The position numbers were made by a program, and so were the translations under genes. Shown here one piece after another: positions 8,812 to 17,383 of a DNA stretch of 64,000 nt. Within the stretch, counting starts at the first letter, position 1, and each line of letters starts with the position of its first letter. Source of the stretch: Haloarcula vallismortis ATCC 29715 (GTDB lineage: Archaea > Halobacteriota > Halobacteria > Halobacteriales > Haloarculaceae); contig NZ_AOLQ01000025.1 in assembly GCF_000337775.1 (NCBI RefSeq), positions 100,662 through 164,661 of the forward strand. The letters run 5' to 3'. The notes beneath the pieces were generated by a model. That model did no database searches. It was not told where the DNA came from and saw only the letters and a list, made by a program, of their open reading frames with translations.

Positions 8812-8838
8812 GGCTAATAACTACCCCTGTGCGGGTAG
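8812..8838 (-). promoter_or_regulatory. hxlR promoter with flanking palindrome
   Basis: On the minus strand GTTATTAG (8814-8821) is a TATA-like box 29-36 bases before the hxlR start. It abuts a perfect 6-bp inverted repeat, ctaccc-6 bases-gggtag (8821-8838), covering the BRE and upstream contact sites. Regulators of the HxlR family bind such dyads as dimers, so autoregulation is a fair inference. Not a strong TATA consensus. Confidence 0.4.
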
Positions 8839-9148
8839 CCGGAATCCATCGTTTGGGGACCACATCGAGAGACGGAGTGGACTCTCGCGCACCGATGTCT
8901 GGCAAGAACTGCAAGCCAAGATACCTGTGTGGAACCTAATCATGGCTTCCTGACACGGCTACCGCCGCAGGCGGTTTCAATTATTTCACAGGTCGTCGAA
9001 TCGGCTGTTTACCCTGTTCACAGGAGAAAACCCGTATGATAGCTGGGCTGGGACGGAAACCACCTCGATTACTCCTGACATTAGTACGGTTATTTTCGCC
9101 CGGAACGGAGTAGTCATATTTTTCTCCGGTTATTCAGTGTATTCTTGT
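8839..9148. other. Intergenic region without recognised gene
   Basis: No convincing coding frame. It holds a short hairpin, accgccgcaggcggt (about 8961-8975), and an AT-rich patch near 9112-9128 (catatttttctcc) that is the probable TATA region for the ThuA gene starting at 9149. Nothing else stands out. Confidence 0.5.
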
Positions 9149-9844
9149 ATGGTTGCAGTCACCGTGTGGAACGAAAACCGCCACGAACGGGCGACAGGTC
9201 CTGCCAACGCGATGTACCCGGACGGAATCCACACGACCTTGGCTGAGATGCTTACTTCATACGGCCACACCGTTCAGACAGCGACACTCGATGACCCTGC
9301 CCACGGACTAACTGAGGCGGTACTCGCCGAAACTGACGTGTTGCTGTGGTGGGGCGATGTCGCACATGATGCCGTCAGCGATGGGGCTGCGAGCCGCGTC
9401 GAGCAGGCTGTCCGTGACGGAACGGGGTTCATTCCGCTCCACTCCAGTCACGAATCGAAGCCGTTCGAGGCGCTCATGGGAACGACTGGCACCCTGCGCT
9501 GGCGCGAAGAGGGCGAGCGTGAACACGTCTGGGTCGTCGAAGCGAGCCATCCCGTTACCGCCGGACTTCCCGAGGAGTTCGAACTCGAACGTGCCGAGAT
9601 CTACGGAAAGGGATTCGACCTGCCGATACCCGACACTCTGGTGACTGTAAGCTGGTGCGATGACGGCACGGTATTTCCCAGCGGGTGTTGTTACTACCGT
9701 GGTGCGGGGCGGATATTCTACTTCCAACCTGGCCACGAGACGTTTCCGGTATACCACCGGCCGGTCGTCCAGAAACTCTTGCACAACGCCGTTGCATGGG
9801 CCGCGCCGAATGAGCCCGACCAACCCAGCGCCGGACCGTCCTGA
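9149..9844 (+). CDS. ThuA-like domain protein
   Basis: A 231-residue ThuA domain, a class I glutamine-amidotransferase-like fold linked to trehalose and other sugar use. Recognisable parts are the N-terminal strand MVAVTVWNENRHER, the LLWWGDVAHD turn, FIPLHSSHESKPFEALMG and the C-terminal FYFQPGHETFPVYH. The catalytic cysteine of amidotransferases is absent at the nucleophile-elbow position, as is usual in ThuA. It stands alone here, with no sugar-transport or kinase genes nearby, so the pathway is open. The ATG at 9149 is preferred to the one at 9137 because MVAVTVW starts directly at strand one. Confidence 0.85.
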   Translation: MVAVTVWNENRHERATGPANAMYPDGIHTTLAEMLTSYGHTVQTATLDDPAHGLTEAVLAETDVLLWWGDVAHDAVSDGAASRVEQAVRDGTGFIPLHSSHESKPFEALMGTTGTLRWREEGEREHVWVVEASHPVTAGLPEEFELERAEIYGKGFDLPIPDTLVTVSWCDDGTVFPSGCCYYRGAGRIFYFQPGHETFPVYHRPVVQKLLHNAVAWAAPNEPDQPSAGPS

Positions 9845-10115
9845 CGATCAGGGCAACCACTGTGGTGCCTGTTGACCGTCGACTGATCTGCCCTCTGTTC
9901 AATCGACCGTCTGGAAACGGCCGCTCGAATCTGTAACTATATGATTAGGAGGTGGCTTCAGGGACGGTAGGCTCTGTTTTCTCTCGGGGTGGTGGCCGAA
10001 GGCGACTGCAAACTTAGGAGGCGAGACTACGACCATGAGCCAGTATGCGAGGACAACAGCGGAGCCGTAGACCGATTCCAAAGGGTTTGTATCTAATGAC
10101 TCCGGAGAGTGGCCT

Positions 10116-11285
10116 ATGACAGAGAACGTGGTCGTGCTCGGAGCGGGGTACGCTGGCGCGGGGGCAATCAAGAGTTTAGAGGACGAGTTAGACGGTGAGA
10201 CGGACGTTGACGTCACGTGGGTCTCCGAGACGGATTATCATCTGGTGTTACACGAGTCCCACCGCTGTATCCGGGACCCGAGTGTACAGGAGAATATCGC
10301 CATTCCCGTCCACGAAATCAAGCAGCCCTCGACGGCGTTCATTCAGGACGAGGTCGTCGGTATCGACACCGACGCCCAGGAAGTGGAACTGGCCGAGTCC
10401 GACACCGTCGAGTACGATTATCTGCTCGTGGGGCTGGGCTCGCAGACTGCATTCTTCGGGATCGACGGGCTCGAAGAGCACGCGCTGACGCTCAAGAGCC
10501 TCGACGACGCACTCGATATCCACGACAATATTCAGCAGGCCGCTCGTGAGGCCTCCACGAACGACCCCGCGCAGGTCGTCATCGGCGGCGCTGGCCTCTC
10601 TGGCATCCAGACCGCCGGCGAGGTTGCCGAGTTCCGTGACGAACACAACGCGCCCATCGGAATTCACCTCGTCGAAGGCCTCGACCAGGTCCTGCCAAAC
10701 AGCGACCCCGAGCTTCAGGGCGCTCTGCGCAAGCGCCTGGAAGCCGCCGACGTGAACATCAAATGCGGGGAGTTCATCGGCGAGGTCGACGAGGAGACCG
10801 TGTACATCGGTGACGAGGACGAACTCGACTACGACGTGCTGGTCTGGACGGGTGGTATCACGGGCCGGGACTGCATGCAGGATGTCGACCTCGACAAGGA
10901 TGAACGGAATCATCGCGTCCACGCGGAAGGAAACTTCCAGACCGAGAACGAGCGGGTGTTTGCCATCGGTGACTCGGCGCTGATCGACCAGCCCGGCGAC
11001 CAGCCCGCGCCGCCGACCGCTCAGGCCGCCTGGCAGGCCGCCGAAGTCGCCGGTGAGAACCTCGCCCGAGCGGCACGAGGCCAGCCCCTGAAGACCTGGA
11101 CCCACAAAGACAAGGGGACAGTCGTCTCGGTTGGGGAGAAAGCTGTCGCCCACGACGTGGTGAACGTGCCTATCGAAACCTTCGGCGGACTGCCGGCAAA
11201 ACTGCTGAAGAAGGCGATTGCCGCCCGCTGGATCAACGACGTTACGAGTGTCGGTCGGGCCGCCAAGGCCTGGCCCGACATGTAG
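10116..11285 (+). CDS. NAD(P)/FAD-dependent oxidoreductase, type II NADH dehydrogenase-like
   Basis: A 389-residue two-dinucleotide-fold flavoprotein. The FAD-binding motif VVLGAGYAGAGAIKSL is at residues 5-20; the second Rossmann motif VVIGGAGLSGIQTAGEVAEF is near residue 155; the second FAD contact VFAIGDSALI is near residue 285. This layout is that of NDH-2 and sulfide:quinone reductase relatives, which feed electrons to membrane quinones. There is no clear SQR cysteine pair, so NADH:quinone oxidoreductase is likelier. The C-terminal amphipathic segment LLKKAIAARWINDV would suit peripheral membrane binding. A TATA-like gtttgtatct lies about 25 bases upstream. Confidence 0.85.
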   Translation: MTENVVVLGAGYAGAGAIKSLEDELDGETDVDVTWVSETDYHLVLHESHRCIRDPSVQENIAIPVHEIKQPSTAFIQDEVVGIDTDAQEVELAESDTVEYDYLLVGLGSQTAFFGIDGLEEHALTLKSLDDALDIHDNIQQAAREASTNDPAQVVIGGAGLSGIQTAGEVAEFRDEHNAPIGIHLVEGLDQVLPNSDPELQGALRKRLEAADVNIKCGEFIGEVDEETVYIGDEDELDYDVLVWTGGITGRDCMQDVDLDKDERNHRVHAEGNFQTENERVFAIGDSALIDQPGDQPAPPTAQAAWQAAEVAGENLARAARGQPLKTWTHKDKGTVVSVGEKAVAHDVVNVPIETFGGLPAKLLKKAIAARWINDVTSVGRAAKAWPDM

Positions 11286-11292
11286 CGAGTCC

Positions 11293-11299
11293 CTTTTTT
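11293..11299 (+). terminator. T-run after the NADH dehydrogenase-like gene
   Basis: A run ccctttttta begins 5-6 bases after the stop codon at 11285. Archaeal RNA polymerase terminates at such U-tracts without a preceding hairpin. It separates the gene from the hairpin cluster that follows. Confidence 0.5.
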
Positions 11300-11310
11300 A
11301 CTACAGGGGT

Positions 11311-11485
11311 TTCCCCGCACGCTCTTCGAGCGTGCTGCGGGCACCACTTTCTGCTCACGGGCGCGGAGCGCCCGTTCGCACGGCTAGCGGGACCTTCGGT
11401 CCCGCCCGGCTCGCAAAAATCTACGCTACAAACGACCTCCGAGTCGCGCTCTGCGAGCGCACTCGGGGTGAAACCGCGCTCGCTC
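11311..11485. repeat. Cluster of GC-rich hairpins
   Basis: Between convergent genes lie at least four inverted repeats in a row: gcacgctc-ttc-gagcgtgc (11317-11335), acgggcgc-gga-gcgcccgt (11357-11375), gcgggacc-ttc-ggtcccgc (11387-11405) and an imperfect one with arms gagt(c)gcgctc and gagcgcactc (11441-11464). A partial one, ccgcgc...gcgcgg, follows at about 11473-11495. The first three are perfect 8-bp stems with three-base loops. No open frame with haloarchaeal composition spans them. They could be a structured RNA, a transcription barrier, or eroded mobile repeats. Confidence 0.6.
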
Positions 11486-11533
11486 CGCTCGCGCGGTATG
11501 CTGTTTTGCCTTCGACCCGTCCCAATCGAGGCA

Positions 11534-12760
11534 CTACCAGGCCGACTCTAACACACCGACAATATCCTCTTGGGTTGGTTCCAGTTCTGGTGGGGCATTC
11601 GCCATGAAGGAATCTTCGAGGACGGCGTCGGCGACTTCGGGGAACGCATCGCGGTCGGGGCCGGCGACATCTCGGAGTCGCGTGGGGAGACCCAGCGCTA
11701 CCACCACGTCACTCACCCGGTCAACGACCGCAGCAGCGGGGTCGGCCTCATCACCGACACCGAGTGACTCAGCAAGCAGCGACCGCCGACCGTCGACCTG
11801 TTCGAAGAGATACGAGAGCGCGTGCGGAGCAATGACTCCGTGGGCCGCGCCCTGCTGGACCTCGTAGGTCCGGGTCAGCCCGTGACCGAATGCGTGGAGC
11901 AAGGAGAGAGTCGTCCCATCGGCCCGGGCGATACCGTACTGGACGAGCATGGTGCCCTGCGCAAGCGACTGATACACCCACGGGTCGTCGTCGCCGTCGC
12001 CGAACGCACGCAGTGCCTGCGTAAAGAGGTCGAGCCCGCGTGACGCCGTCGCGTCGGTTATCGGCGTCGCGGTGGCCGCGTACAGCGTCTCGATACCCTT
12101 GTCGAAGCCGTTCATCGCCGACGCGGCGAGGACCGACCGGGGTGCCGTCGCAATCAGATCGGGGTCGTAACAGACCGCTGTGGGCATCAGGTCCGGGTCG
12201 CTGACGCCGCCGCTGGCCGGTCGGTCAACGGGACAGGTGTCGGGGTGGGCCGTGACTCCGGCAACGATAGAGAGATCAGCGCCTGCCAGCGTCGTCGGGA
12301 CGGCCAGAATAGGCGGCAGACCCGCTTCGGGGACAGCTATCGTTCCGGCGTCAACGAAGGCCCGACCGACGGCGGCTGGGTCGCGGTCGGTGGCCGCGAG
12401 GATACTGATAATCTTCGCTACGTCGAGGCTACTCCCGCCGCCGACGGCGACGAGGCAGTCTGCGTCCACCTCGCGGAACCGTTCGAGCCCGTCGTAGGCG
12501 GTTCCGAGCCGCTTGGCTGGCGTCGTTTCCGCAAAGACACCCGCCAGTCGGTCGCCGAGCCCCGCCCGCACGGGGTCCATCACGGCCGGCGTTGCACCGA
12601 CGGTCGTGCCACAGACGACCAGCGCACGGTCGTAGCCCTGTGCGTCCAACTCTGCACCCAGCGACCGCGCGGCGTCGGGGGCGTATCGGAGCGTTGCGGG
12701 GTCGTAGTCGAACCGAAACGGGGCGGCGAGGTCGCCGGCGACCGGTGGGTTGGGCGTCAC
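11534..12760 (-). CDS. Iron-containing alcohol dehydrogenase homologue lacking two metal ligands
   Basis: A 408-residue member of the iron-ADH fold. The NAD-binding part has VAVGGGSSLDVAKII (residues 104-118) and AVPTTLAGADLS (153-164). In FucO-type enzymes iron is held by Asp and His of a DALTHAIE motif and by two later His. Here the aligned stretch reads NGFDKGIE, so Asp becomes Asn217 and His becomes Lys221, while the later pair His293 (AFGHGL) and His307 (GAAHGV) is kept at the usual 14-residue spacing. It may use another metal, none, or a different chemistry. It starts with GTG, 16 bases after moeA, likely as the last gene of that operon. Confidence 0.85.
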   Translation of the reverse strand: MTPNPPVAGDLAAPFRFDYDPATLRYAPDAARSLGAELDAQGYDRALVVCGTTVGATPAVMDPVRAGLGDRLAGVFAETTPAKRLGTAYDGLERFREVDADCLVAVGGGSSLDVAKIISILAATDRDPAAVGRAFVDAGTIAVPEAGLPPILAVPTTLAGADLSIVAGVTAHPDTCPVDRPASGGVSDPDLMPTAVCYDPDLIATAPRSVLAASAMNGFDKGIETLYAATATPITDATASRGLDLFTQALRAFGDGDDDPWVYQSLAQGTMLVQYGIARADGTTLSLLHAFGHGLTRTYEVQQGAAHGVIAPHALSYLFEQVDGRRSLLAESLGVGDEADPAAAVVDRVSDVVVALGLPTRLRDVAGPDRDAFPEVADAVLEDSFMANAPPELEPTQEDIVGVLESAW

Positions 12761-12776
12761 CGTGAACCACTCCGGC

Positions 12777-14657
12777 TCACTGCGACTCCATTCCGGCCAT
12801 CCCGTCGGTCAGCGAGTCGAGGTTGTCGAGGGTCTCGGCGAGCGCGCCGACGCTGGCTTTCCCCCGGCGGTCTGGGTTCGCGAGGACCCGGACCGGCTGG
12901 GTCCCGAGCGGGACGAATCCGAGGCCGAGTTTCGCCGCCGTGGCGCGAAGCCCGAGCCCAGCGTCCACATCGCCTGCCAGGACCTTCCGTGCGGGACTTT
13001 CGTGTGCCTTTGTCGTCAGTTCGTAGCCGTCGATGGCGTCGATGACTTCGGCGCGGCCGACGCCGCGTTCATCGCCAAGTGCGTCGAGTTCGTCGTCGAA
13101 GCTCCGCCGCAGGCCGGAGGCGGTGTCGCGGTTGACGAAGCGGTAGTCCCCGTCGACGAGGTCGCCCAGGCCGGCCACGTCGCTCTCTGGGCCGACGATG
13201 AGGCCCCACTCGCGCTGCCAGCCGCCGATATCGGCCGTGTCGTGGTCGCTGGCGGTTGGACCCGCGACGACAGCAGCGTCGGGTACGCCGTTGCCGAGGC
13301 GGCGGAGTCCTTCAGTCGACCCGAGCGGGAGATACCGCGGGCGGTCGATTGTGTCGAGCAGGCGCGAGAGGAGCGGGTCATCCTCGCCCATACCCAGGAG
13401 CGTCGGCGGCCTGACGGCCGGGGAGAACAGCGTCACGTCGACCGTTTCCCCCTCGGCGAGGTAGTCGGTCCCCGGCGGTACGTCGACGAAGCCGTCCGCG
13501 TCGACGAGGCTCGTCGTCGCGCCGCTGCCCTTGTCGACGGGGTAGACCAGCAGCGACCCGGTCCCATCCTCGATGAGTCCGGCCGGCATGAGGCGTCTGC
13601 GGCCCTCGCCGTAGCGTTCCTGGACCGCCATCGTTCCGGACACCGTGGCCGTCTGTGGCGGGTCCCTCCCAGCGGCGTCCCGGACTGCCGGCGCGACGAA
13701 CGTCTGGAAGATGGTCAGCGCCGACACTGGATACCCGGGCAGACCGACGTAGGCCGAGTCGCCGATGGTACCCACGAGCATCGGCTTGCCGGGTTTGACA
13801 GCGACGCCGTGGAGCCTGAGTTCGCCGCGCTCCTCGATGACGCGGTAGATGACGTCGACCGCGCTCGCGCTGGTCGACCCCGAGGAGAGGACGAGGTCGC
13901 ACTCGTCGGCCGCCTCGTGGAGCAACCGCTCCATCTCCGCGTAGTCGTCGCCAGCGTGAGGGTACATCACTGGGTCGCCGCCGGCCTCCGCGACTGCACC
14001 TGCAAGCGTGTAGCTGTTCACGTCGTATATTTGGCCGGCGGCGCTGTCGAGGGGGTTCCCGGGCCGGACGAGTTCGTCGCCGGTCGAGAGGATGCCGACA
14101 CGGGGGCGGCCACGCACCGGAACCTCGTCGACGCCCAGCGCCGACAGGAGCCCGATTTCGCGTGGCGTGATTCGCGTTCCGGGACCGAGTGCCCGCGCCC
14201 CAGCCGCGATGTCCGCGCCGGCGAGCATCACGTTGTCACCGGGCGCGACGGAGGTGCGTATCTCGACGCCGTCGTCCGTCTCGGTCGTCCGCTCGACCAT
14301 CACGACAGCGTCCGCACCGGGAGGCATCACCGCGCCGGTGGAAATCTCGGCGACAGAGCCCGACTCGACGGTCACGTCGGGCTCCTCGCCAGCGTGAACC
14401 TCGCCGGCGACCGACAGCGCCACCGGGTCGGCCTCGTCAGCGCCGAAGGTGTCCCTGGCACGGACCGCGTAGCCGTCCATGCTCGCACGGTCGAACCCCG
14501 GTACGTCGATGTCAGCGTCGACCCGCTCAGCGAGCACGCGGTCCCGGGCGTCCGAGAGCGGGACCGTCTCCGGGGCAGGGTCGATGTCGAGACCCGCGAC
14601 GACCTCGTGAGCCTCCTCGGGCGAAGCCAAGTCGCGGAACTCGCGGCGGTCGCTCAC
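12777..14657 (-). CDS. moeA: MoeA-type molybdopterin molybdenumtransferase fused to a PBP-like domain
   Basis: About 626 residues: an N-terminal MoeA part (residues 1-400; FDRASMDGYAVRARDTFG, the STGDEL motif and SSGSTSASAVD are typical) and a C-terminal periplasmic-binding-like domain of the type found fused to MoeA (COG1910), covering the last 200 residues. MoeA inserts molybdate into adenylated molybdopterin; the extra domain may bind molybdate or a relative, but acts in the cytoplasm since no signal peptide is seen. I place the start at GTG 14657 because it overlaps the stop of the upstream moeA as GTGA; an in-frame GTG at 14666 is the alternative. Confidence 0.9.
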   Translation of the reverse strand: MSDRREFRDLASPEEAHEVVAGLDIDPAPETVPLSDARDRVLAERVDADIDVPGFDRASMDGYAVRARDTFGADEADPVALSVAGEVHAGEEPDVTVESGSVAEISTGAVMPPGADAVVMVERTTETDDGVEIRTSVAPGDNVMLAGADIAAGARALGPGTRITPREIGLLSALGVDEVPVRGRPRVGILSTGDELVRPGNPLDSAAGQIYDVNSYTLAGAVAEAGGDPVMYPHAGDDYAEMERLLHEAADECDLVLSSGSTSASAVDVIYRVIEERGELRLHGVAVKPGKPMLVGTIGDSAYVGLPGYPVSALTIFQTFVAPAVRDAAGRDPPQTATVSGTMAVQERYGEGRRRLMPAGLIEDGTGSLLVYPVDKGSGATTSLVDADGFVDVPPGTDYLAEGETVDVTLFSPAVRPPTLLGMGEDDPLLSRLLDTIDRPRYLPLGSTEGLRRLGNGVPDAAVVAGPTASDHDTADIGGWQREWGLIVGPESDVAGLGDLVDGDYRFVNRDTASGLRRSFDDELDALGDERGVGRAEVIDAIDGYELTTKAHESPARKVLAGDVDAGLGLRATAAKLGLGFVPLGTQPVRVLANPDRRGKASVGALAETLDNLDSLTDGMAGMESQ

Positions 14658-15877
14658 TGGGACCACTCCCAGTCTTCGACGGCCACGGTGTCGCCGGCGT
14701 CGTACCCCTCGACGGACTCCGGCACGACGACCCAGCCGTCCGCGAGCGCGACGCTGGAGAGCACACCGGAGCCGCTGGCTCGCGTCGGCGTCGCAGTCGG
14801 CTGTTCGTTCGCGTCTGCGCCGTGCAGTTCCACCCGGGCGTAGGTTCTGGTCCCCGGTTCGCTGGCTATCTTCCGCGTCAGTTCGGCCTCGGTGGTCGGC
14901 GGTTCTGTCGCCGGGAGGTGGCCGGCCCGCCGGAGCGCCGGCCGGAGGAACTGGACGGCGTTGACGATGCAGGCGACCGGATACCCCGGTAGCATGAGAA
15001 TCGGCGTCTCCTCGACCACACCGAGTGCGACCGGATGGCCCGGCTTCAGCGCGACGCCGTGGACCAGCACCTCGCCGATTCCGTCGACGACCTCCGGGAG
15101 CAGGTCGCGCTCGCCGACGGAGGAGCCGCCGGTCGTCACCACGATATCGTGGTCGAGATCGTCGCTGATGGCCGTCCGGAGCGCGTCCACGTCGTCGGTG
15201 ACGATGTCGCGGTAGCTTGCGTCGCCGCCCCAGCGTTCGACGTACTGGGTGACGGTCTGACCGTTCGTCTCGATTACCTCTCCTGGTTCCGGGTCGTCCT
15301 GCACCAGCTCCTCCCCGGTCGGTATCACGCTGACGGTCGGTCGCTCGTACACCTCGACAGTGTCGTTCCCGACTGATTTCAACAGCCCGAGGTCAGATGG
15401 GCGGAGCCTGTGGCCATCCTCGTAGAGGGTCTGCTCTTCCGCTACGTCCTCGCCGACGGGGGCGACGTTCTCGCCGCCCGCGACCGCGTCGAACACGGTG
15501 ACGGTGTCGCCGGCCACCTCGGTCTCCTCGACCATCACGACGGCGTCTGCGTCATCGGGGAGTTCACTGCCCGTGTGGACGCGGGCGGCTGTTCCTGTGG
15601 TCACTGTCTCGCCGACTCGGAGCGACGCCGGCGACCGCTGGCTCGCGCCGAACGTGTCCTCAGCTCTGACGGCGAAGCCGTCCATCGCCGCGCGTCGGTA
15701 GTGGGGGACCGCTCGCTGGGCAGTGATTTCCCCCGCAACGACGCGCTCGTCGGCGTCGCGAAGCGGGACGCGCTCCGTCCGCTCGTGTGGGGCCACTGCG
15801 TCCAGCAGCGCCTCCCTGGCTGTCGTCACCGGGGTACGGTCTTTGAACCCGGCCGACTTTCGGGACTCGTTGCTCAT
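14654..15877 (-). CDS. moeA: Molybdopterin molybdenumtransferase MoeA
   Basis: A 407-residue MoeA. Visible motifs are YRRAAMDGFAVRAEDTFGAS, DADAVVMVEET, PTGEEL, TGGSSVGERDLL and the LPGYPVACIVNAV stretch of the C-terminal part. It catalyses molybdate ligation to AMP-molybdopterin. The ATG at 15877 (MSNESRKSAG) fits the family better than the upstream in-frame start at 15898. Stop and next start overlap by four bases with the second moeA, so the two are translationally coupled. Many organisms carry two MoeA forms, one for molybdenum and one for tungsten; which copy serves which metal is not clear from the sequence. Confidence 0.92.
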   Translation of the reverse strand: MSNESRKSAGFKDRTPVTTAREALLDAVAPHERTERVPLRDADERVVAGEITAQRAVPHYRRAAMDGFAVRAEDTFGASQRSPASLRVGETVTTGTAARVHTGSELPDDADAVVMVEETEVAGDTVTVFDAVAGGENVAPVGEDVAEEQTLYEDGHRLRPSDLGLLKSVGNDTVEVYERPTVSVIPTGEELVQDDPEPGEVIETNGQTVTQYVERWGGDASYRDIVTDDVDALRTAISDDLDHDIVVTTGGSSVGERDLLPEVVDGIGEVLVHGVALKPGHPVALGVVEETPILMLPGYPVACIVNAVQFLRPALRRAGHLPATEPPTTEAELTRKIASEPGTRTYARVELHGADANEQPTATPTRASGSGVLSSVALADGWVVVPESVEGYDAGDTVAVEDWEWSQ

Positions 15878-15945
15878 GTGTGTACGAATGGCCGGCACAC
15901 CAAAAAGCTCGCCAGGTTCACGGGGCTCCGGCCGGAAAGGGCTGT

Positions 15946-16104
15946 ATGGCCGATTCGGACCTCCGCTGTCGCCTCTGTGGCCGGGAACTCTCGACGGGCC
16001 TGGTCGCGACCGATAGTCGGCACTGCTGTCTCAACGCCACGCCTATCGCCGGCACCTGCCCCGAGCATGGTCCGGTGGGGCCACACCACGCTGAAGAGGA
16101 CTAG
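15946..16104 (+). CDS. Small zinc-ribbon-like protein
   Basis: A 52-residue protein, MADSDLRCRLCGRELSTG at the start, with CRLC, a CC pair about 18 residues later and a single Cys in GTCPEHGP. Histidines near the C-terminus (PHHAEED) could help bind metal. The pattern suggests a small zinc-binding domain, but the family is not one I recognise. The ATG at 15946 is preferred because upstream codons overlap the moeA promoter region and read without haloarchaeal character. It is divergent from moeA and 52 bases before the TctA-like gene, so it may share that transcript. Confidence 0.65.
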   Translation: MADSDLRCRLCGRELSTGLVATDSRHCCLNATPIAGTCPEHGPVGPHHAEED

Positions 16105-16156
16105 CCGGACCGAGCGTCGCTGAGATTCAAGTACTGGAACGGGGCCATACCTCCGT

Positions 16157-17383
16157 ATGCTACCGGGGACTCCCGTCATCGACCCGACAGCGACGCTCGC
16201 GCTACTCGCTGCGGTCGGCGCGGGGGTCGGACTGGGCACGCTCAGCGGGCTTGTTCCGGGGTTGCACGCCAACACGTTCGCGCTTTTGCTCGCCGCCGCG
16301 GCGAGCAGTCTGCCCGGGCCACGGCTCTACGTCGGTGTCGCGATGCTGGCTGCCGGGGTAACACACACTTTTCTCGACGTGATTCCGGCGCTAGCGCTTG
16401 GCGTACCGGACCCGGCAATGGCGGCTAGCGCGCTGCCGAGTCACCAGCTGGTCATCGAGGGTCGTGGTCGGGAGGCGCTTCGCCTGTCGGCGCTTGGCAG
16501 CGGGCTGGCCGTCGTGTTTGCCGTCCCGCTGGCGGTTCCACTCACACTCCTGATGGAACGAGCCTATCCGCTACTCCGGCCGTGGCTGTCGGTACTGCTC
16601 GCAGGGGTCGCTGTCCTCCTCGTTGTCACGGAGCACGGCCGCCGTCAGCAGATCGGGGCGGCGTGTTCGCTTGCCGCTAGCGGTCTGCTCGGAATCGGCC
16701 TGCTTGACGCGCCGGTAGCTGGAGCGTTGCCCGTGTCGGACGTGCTGGTCCCGCTGTTCTCGGGGCTGTTCGGCGCGCCGGTGCTTCTGGCCGCCATCAA
16801 GGGAGAAGGCGTCCCGCCACAGGCCGACGTGGCGGTGACGACGCCGCCCCGGACCGTCGGCGTTCTCGCGGGCGTTGGGACGCTCTGTGGTGGCGCTGTC
16901 GGCTACATTCCGGGTGTCTCCAGCGCCGTCGCGGCAACCCTTGCGCTGGGGTTGGTCGCCGAGCGCGGGCCGCGGGCGTTCATCGTCACGACAAGCGGTG
17001 TCAATACGGCGACGGCGGTCTTCGCGCTGTTCGCGCTCGTTTCGCTCGGAACGCCCCGGACCGGCGTTCTCGTCGCGCTCGACCGGGTCGACGTACCGCT
17101 TGTGCTCCCAGTGCTGCTCGCCGGGGTCGCTATCGCAGCCGTCGCTGGCGCAGTACTCGTCCCGACACTGGGTGACCGCTACCTCCGAACTGTCGGCCAA
17201 CTGGACCCGACGCACCTCTCGTTGACGGTAATTGGGTTGCTCGTCTGTCTCTCCGCACTGTTTGCGGGACTAATCGGCGTGGGGGCGTTCGGGGCCGCGA
17301 CCGCAGTGGGCCACCTGCCCCCGCGGTTCGGGGCGCGGCGGACGACCCTGATGGGGGTGTTGCTCGTCCCGCTGGCGCTATAG
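16157..17383 (+). CDS. TctA-like membrane permease (tripartite tricarboxylate transporter family)
   Basis: A 408-residue polytopic membrane protein with about ten to eleven helices. The N-terminal GLGTLSGLVPGLHANTFALL and the mid-protein GAVGYIPGVSSAVAATLALG are the two inverted G-P-G repeats of the TctA/DUF112 fold. Bacterial TctA works with TctB and a periplasmic TctC; neither partner is seen here, and archaeal single-gene members are common, so substrate and mechanism are unknown. Its last six bases overlap the end of corA on the other strand. Confidence 0.8.
   Translation: MLPGTPVIDPTATLALLAAVGAGVGLGTLSGLVPGLHANTFALLLAAAASSLPGPRLYVGVAMLAAGVTHTFLDVIPALALGVPDPAMAASALPSHQLVIEGRGREALRLSALGSGLAVVFAVPLAVPLTLLMERAYPLLRPWLSVLLAGVAVLLVVTEHGRRQQIGAACSLAASGLLGIGLLDAPVAGALPVSDVLVPLFSGLFGAPVLLAAIKGEGVPPQADVAVTTPPRTVGVLAGVGTLCGGAVGYIPGVSSAVAATLALGLVAERGPRAFIVTTSGVNTATAVFALFALVSLGTPRTGVLVALDRVDVPLVLPVLLAGVAIAAVAGAVLVPTLGDRYLRTVGQLDPTHLSLTVIGLLVCLSALFAGLIGVGAFGAATAVGHLPPRFGARRTTLMGVLLVPLAL

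Noticed and set aside
12750..14843. 697-residue plus-strand open frame
   Set aside because: It lies antisense to moeA, is Arg-rich and lacks any recognisable domain; a GC-rich mirror frame.
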